Positions 58,863 to 64,000 of a stretch of DNA of 64,000 bases are shown one piece after another (positions within the stretch are counted from its first letter, which is position 1; each line of letters opens with the position of its first letter). The stretch spans positions 229,139 to 293,138 of the forward strand of contig CAUYUJ010022526.1 in the NCBI GenBank assembly GCA_963575745.1, in the 5' to 3' direction. The position numbers and the translations under genes are program-made. This stretch comes from Prorocentrum cordatum (taxonomy: Eukaryota; Sar; Dinophyceae; Prorocentrales; Prorocentraceae). The notes under the pieces are model-generated. The model saw only the letters and a program-made list of their open reading frames with translations, made no database searches and had not been told where the DNA came from.

Positions 58863-59756
58863 ACCAGCTCTCCGACCTCAGTTGAGAGGCTTCCGCTGTT
58901 CCCAGACATGTGAGGTCCTGATTTGTTCAGCGCGGGGTCCCTCCCAGGAAACCCCGACCCTTTCTCCCCGGGCCCGGCTCATCCCGAGTGGTTTTTTGAC
59001 GGCCCGCGGGCCTGGCGAGGGCACCTGGATGCTGAAACTGGTGCAACACTTGCCGCCGTATTTTTGTCACGACGCGGGCATGCTTGGGTTCCGACCTCAT
59101 CTGCGAGGCCTCTGCTGTTCGGCTATGCGTGCGAGTGACCTTTCGCTGGAGTGACCTTTGGTGCGGGGACGCCGTGGTCCCCAGGTGATTGAATGCGGTG
59201 CGATTCCAGCGTGTTGCGTGTTCGGGTTTGGCGTCCCCGCGGCGCCCGAAAGTCGCGCACCAAAGGTCGCTTTTGCCTCGGGTCACTTTTTGCGTGTGCA
59301 GTGGAGGCCCACGCCAAGAAACACCCTGCTTGCCTCCATGGTGCCCTGCGTTTCTTGGGTTTCGATGGTTTTGCATAGGAAAACCTGACGTTCCCACGCC
59401 ACAGATCAGTGGGCGTCCTGGGGTCTCAGGGTTGGATTATTTGTGTGGAAGGTTCCTTGTGGACTGGCCTCCACTGTAGCCGAACAGTCTGGGCCTGTCG
59501 TCCGCTGTCGTCTGTCTGCCCTCCCTTGTGCGGCCCAGCCCCGCGGTCCTGGTGGCCCTGGCCCGGACCCGCGGTGCGCTGGGGAGGGGGCCTGGCCGCG
59601 GCGCCGCGCGCGCGCGCGACCGGGCATTATGGTGTCCTCGGGTAGGAAAAACTCAGCCACGCGCGGAGCGGAGTAGGGGAAGGGGGGAAGCCTTCTTGGA
59701 TGGAGGCTGCTTCTTAGAACGCGCGGGCCTTCTCTGCGGGCCGCGCGCGCGGAGGC
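58863..59756. other. gene-free stretch with an inverted repeat
   Basis: GACCTTTGGTGCGGGGACGCC (59152-59172) is answered by GGCGTCCCCGCGGCG (59230-59244) and GCGCACCAAAGGTCG (59257-59271). No protein-like frame. Confidence 0.55.
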
Positions 59757-59758
59757 CG

Positions 59759-59806
<48 letters not shown>

Positions 59807-60062
59807 GCGTCGTTGGCGGTGGCGGCGGCGTTGTCTGCGTCGGCGTCGGCGTCGGCGTCGGCATCGTCGTCGTCGTCGTTGCTGCCGTCGGCGTCGTCGT
59901 CGTCATCGTCGTCGTCCTTTTCGCGGCCTTCGGTGGCGTTGTGGACTGGGGGGCGAGCATCGATGGGCCTCGGGGTGTTAGCCCAATGTGTGTGTGTGTG
60001 TGTGCGTGTGTATTTGTGTGTGTGTGCGTGTGTGCTCGTGCGTATGTGTGCGCGTGTGTGTT
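59757..60062. repeat. GTC triplet array and TG microsatellite
   Basis: GTCGTC with GGC variants at 59757-59925, then GT repeats with GCG and TTT interruptions at 59987-60062. Confidence 0.95.
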
Positions 60063-61830
60063 TAGCCCGTTCGGTCGCATGCATCCTGCATTGGACCTTA
60101 CGACAACGACTGCGTCGTGCTCAAGGGAATCGTTGGACAAGTACACGATGGCGCGAACACACGTGTTGGGGATCACCGAGATAAATGGGAGGGGGCCAAG
60201 AAAGGTGCACCTTTCGGGCACTTCTGGGGCCCTACGCCCCCCCCCTGAGGGCCACGACTTCGCCCCCTCGTCTACCGCCTCCACTTCGCAGCGCCCTCTC
60301 GACGCCTCCACGCCCTTTCCTCGACGCACTGGCGTCTCCAGCGCCGGGGAGGCGCCAGGAAAGCCAGCTACGTGAGCTGATCCGCGCACCCCCCTGCGTA
60401 CCCTCCCCAGTTCGTTCGTCCGACCCGACCCTCGGCTCGCGCCCTGGGCGAGCAGCGGGCCCAGTCATCTGGCGTCCTGAGGTTCTGAGAAGCAGGCCTG
60501 GGGCCCCACGAGCCAGGAGGCTCGAGATTTCTGCTTTGCCGAGCAGAAGTGCAAAACAGTGCTCCGCCCTGCGCGATGGCAGAGCAGGACAAACTCCTCT
60601 TTGTACGGACGCCGGGTGCCCCCCGCCGCGCCCCAGGAGCGTCAAGAGACGGCTCAGAGCGAGCAGCCGGCCAGAACGGGGGAGAGGGTCGGGACTTCCT
60701 GGGATCCGGCGTCCTCTCAGATCAAGACGCGGGATCTGTGGGGCCTCCCCAGATTCGCCTTGTCGCCGCCGCCGCCGTCGTCAGCGTCGTCGTCGTCGTC
60801 GTTGTCGTCGTCGTCGGTTTTGGACCTTTTCGGCCCCTCGTGGATCTCCGTAGCCTTCCTCCGGGTGCCATCGGGGACGTCCACAGACTTCTTCGGACCT
60901 CCAGAGGCCTTCGGTATCTTCTGGCGGGAGCCTCGTTCCTGTCGCTCCAACAGGTCGCGGGCGAGGGGGAGGGTGAAGAGGTGGAGATTTCTTTGTTTGG
61001 GGGCGAGTAGGAGTGGGTGGGGGCTTGGGCCAGGGCGAGGGCTAGAACGGAGAGTGAGTGGGCATGACGAAGAGGAGGCGGTGGAGGATGTCTAGGATGA
61101 GAACGAGGATGGATACTGCCAGCGACGAGGAAGAGGAAACACGAGTACGACGATGATGCAGACGATGATGGATGTAAAAGTGTAACGACGAGGGTGATGA
61201 CGATGAGGTGTACGATTGCCACGAGCGGCTGTGGAACGGAGGAGGGAGAGAGAAAGATACAGAGAGGGAGAGAGCGTGGGGTGATGCGCATTTGTTTTAA
61301 GGAGTGCCAGGGAAAAGGAGGGGCAGATGGTGGAGGGGTGATGAGGTTGATAATGGAGAGTAGTGGGAGGAGGTGGGTGGGGTGGTCTGAGGTCACGGAA
61401 AAGGCGATTACTGTCAGTCAGGAAAAGGGGGAGCGTATGGAGAAGCATGGAATGAGAAGAAGAAGGATGGAGGATCCTTGTGAGGGTGAGGGGGAGGAGA
61501 AGTGGGAAGCATCCTCGATCGCACTGCAACGTGTATGATGACAAGGGGGTGACCATACATACTTATAATTGCAGGCGCATGTGTAGACACACCGGTATGC
61601 ATATTCTTCGATACGACAAGTTAGTGGTACACCATAGATGGCTACATACGAAAGAGCGCGTTCGGTGGGCGCTTGGAGGGGGGGCGGGGTCCAGACCTGG
61701 CCCCCCTCCCTGGTTTAAAGGCGGGGGGTCTTCAGAACCCCTTCCCCCGCCCCCCCCCCCCCCCTGGGCCTGCGCTGGCGCCAGCGGTGGCCCTCCTCCC
61801 CTTGCCCGGCTCACGCCGGCGCCGGCGGCG
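60063..61830. other. gene-free stretch
   Basis: Unique GC-rich sequence with a GTC run at 60776-60822 and purine-rich GGAGG sequence at 61200-61500. Short frames only, none with a recognisable domain. Confidence 0.4.
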
Positions 61831-61839
61831 GCTGGCGGC

Positions 61840-62379
61840 GGCGGCGGCGGCGTCGGGGAACGTCGACGACGACGACGATTTAAGGGAGAGGGGGGTTCGA
61901 ACCCCCCCCCGTTCCCCCAGGCCGTTGCAAGCGCTTGCGCCGGCTGGCGGCGGCGGCGCCGCCGCCGCCGGCGGCGACGACGACGACGACGGCAACGACG
62001 GCGATGACGACCGCGACGGCGACGATGACGACGACGACGACGGCGACGACAGCGACGACGACGACGGCGACGACGACGGCGGCGACGACGACAGAGTCAC
62101 GACGACTACTACGACGACGAATACGAACACGACGATGATGACGACGACGACGACGACGGCGACGACAGCGACGACGACGACGACGGCGACGACGACGGCG
62201 GCGACGACGACAGAGTCACAACGACTACTACGACGACGAATACGAACACGACGATGATGACGACGACCACGTCGACGGGGACGACGGCTGCGACGACGAT
62301 GACGACGACGATTGCGATGACGGCGACGGCAACGACGGTCACGACGGCGACAACGACGACGACGACGACGACGTCGGCA

Positions 62380-62412
<33 letters not shown>

Positions 62413-62418
62413 TCGGCC

Positions 62419-62451
<33 letters not shown>

Positions 62452-62530
62452 TCGAGGAAGACCGACGACGACGGCCACGACGACGAAGACGACGACGACG
62501 ACGGCGATGACAACGACGACGCCGCTGCCG
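61840..62530. repeat. GAC triplet array with 119-bp duplication
   Basis: ACGACG with GGC, GAT and AGC variants. A marked segment (CAGAGTCACGACGACTACTA) at about 62092 recurs at about 62211, a 119-bp tandem duplication within the array. Long frames on both strands are artefacts. Confidence 0.95.
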
Positions 62531-63230
62531 CTTCCAGCCGCCGCCAGCGCTGGCCCCGGCCCCGGCGCGCCGGCGCTGGGGGGGGATTCGGGGAGGGGGG
62601 GGGGACGGGGTAGGCGAGTCCCTGTGTTTCTGTTCGGTTGCGCCGAATCTTCGGGGGTTTCAGACGCGCCGCCGAATGTTCCCGATGCAAGCGTCAGTGA
62701 AACGCGCTCCCTCTGACATGCCAATGTCGAGAGAGAGAGAGAGCACCGTGACTATAGATAACGAGCTATCGTGTGCATGTCTCGAAATTCTCACGTCTGT
62801 TAGCCAGCGTGGGCCCGATTCCGTATGTTGTTTTGAAACTATGTTGCGCAGTCTATGTGGCGCATGCTCTTGCAAACGTCCCACCCACCCACCCGCAGTT
62901 TGGTTTGCAAAGCCCTTGCGGCGGCAATTGCGATGAGTGCTTGGCGTTGGCTGCTGGTCCGTGCATGCTCGCGCGCAACGGCCAGCAAGTTAGGCGCGAC
63001 CGACGAGGTCGTGGTGGCGCTGACCGCTGGGCACTTCCCAGCGGGCACGCAGTGCGAGTTGGTCATTTGGGCGGGCGCGGTACCATGGCGACGTCGAAAA
63101 TGGCAGACGCGATTCTGAGAGTAGCGATGGTGACGAAGGTGGCGATGCCGGCGGCAAGGCCCCTGACGGCGCCGATGTTGATCACGCCTGCCGATAACAA
63201 TGACGATGCCCTCGCGTCCGCGATGCTGAT
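62531..63230. other. no supported gene
   Basis: Mixed composition, less GC-rich after 62690. Frames at 62676-63246 include short ordered-looking pieces but no recognised domain. Confidence 0.35.
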
Positions 63231-64000
63231 TTTTGAAGGAGTTTGACATGCGCGCGCAGCCGACGCGCGGGGCTTGCCCGCGTGGTATTTTTTGACGCGG
63301 ATCGTGCCTATCCGAGCACGCGCGCAAGGGCGCTCGACGTGCGTCGCGAGCGTTTTGTGTTTGAAATTGATGAACATGTAGTAAAACCGATAGCTCTTCA
63401 TACATATATATATATGTATAAACGTACGTTGCCAAACCATGTGGTTATTCTCATATGTATTCGTGGCATTCGATTTTGGATTCGGCGTACGCGCGCGGCG
63501 ACGCGCGCGCGCGTGCACCTTTTCCTCCTATGCGCAAGCGGTTTGTCGCGACAACGCGCGCGCAAGGGCGTTCGAACGATATCGACGCGCGTGCGCGAGA
63601 AGCCAATTGGGAAACATTTTAAGGACATGTTGACACATTTACTTGTGAAGCTCACGAGAGAGCGGGCGCAATGTTTCTTGTGTGCGTGCGTGTCGCTAGA
63701 TTTTGAGATCCTTACGCGACTTGAGTTTTTTTGTAGGGCTTCGGCATGCGCGCGCGACGACGCGCGCGCGTGCACCCCGCTTTATACCGAAGAGTTTTGG
63801 ACATTTTCTTAGAATTGAAACGACAGTGCGCGCATGCTATTTTTTCCAAAGCCAGTTTTGGCAGAGAGTGGTGGGGAGGGGGGGCGGGGGGGCGATGCTG
63901 GCCTGGCCGGAATGGTTTGAACTCTTATGTCGGATGGGCGAGGGGTCGGGATCACTCGTGAATTCACTAACGAAATCAACGTCGGATAAGTCCGATAGGC
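63231..64000. other. CGCGCG-rich repeats to the window end
   Basis: GACGCGCGCGCGCGTGCACC at about 63494 and a close form at about 63753 lie in similar contexts about 260 bases apart, each preceded by an AT-richer stretch. There is also a TATATATATA run at 63404. No gene. Confidence 0.45.

Noticed and set aside
61732-62724. Val/Arg-rich 330-codon minus-strand ORF
   Set aside because: Product of the GAC array; not protein-like outside the repeat.

Overview
The window is nuclear DNA of a dinoflagellate. The strongest sign is a one-mismatch copy of the dinoflagellate spliced-leader sequence in the genomic DNA at 1664-1685, just upstream of an intronless gene, which marks a gene retroposed from trans-spliced mRNA. 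The high GC, the dominance of simple and satellite repeats, and several protein families that I associate mainly with dinoflagellate genomes agree. The species cannot be fixed; the GC richness would suit a Prorocentrum-like genome. No bacterial operon, rRNA, tRNA or CRISPR locus was found.

Layout. 0-7.7 kb: a 102-bp tandem repeat, the retrogene (amidohydrolase-like, 1736-3790), TG microsatellites, AAGA-phased tracts, a 64-bp tandem repeat and a coding region of a dinoflagellate-type protein (to 7704). 7.7-11 kb: CAT and CTCGAGCC repeats, CpG-rich filler and a 100-N gap. 11.1-25.5 kb: a broken gag-like ORF, then a composite repeat family made of a 12-bp minisatellite (CAACAGCCGCTG), a field of GAGCTC palindromes and an ORF ending in an S24/S26-protease-like domain. 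It occurs in several decaying copies and ends in a 2.2-kb palindromic satellite with a 106-bp higher-order period. 25.5-31.1 kb: gene-poor dispersed repeats.

31.1-52.3 kb is the core. A tyrosine-recombinase retrotransposon (DIRS order, PAT/Ngaro-type split direct repeats A1...B1-A2-B2) carries a small membrane ORF, a gag-like ORF, RT-RNase H, tyrosine recombinase and a cytosine-5-type DNA methyltransferase. Its RNase H region is split by a 14.2-kb insertion (35338-49570) bounded by perfect 41-bp terminal inverted repeats. The insertion carries intron-bearing genes: two of unknown function, a DDE-transposase-like gene, a methyltransferase-fold-like gene and smaller pieces. Its presumed introns are packed with GGA/CCT triplet tracts. 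So a large cargo-bearing DNA transposon is nested in a methyltransferase-bearing retrotransposon.

52.3-64 kb is mostly repeats: a minisatellite between inverted flanks (55-56.8 kb), palindromic CGATG elements, one exon coding a 17-residue repeat (57361-57996), and GTC/GAC triplet arrays. Gene models are by eye. Splice sites are proposals, and family names marked as recalled need database confirmation.
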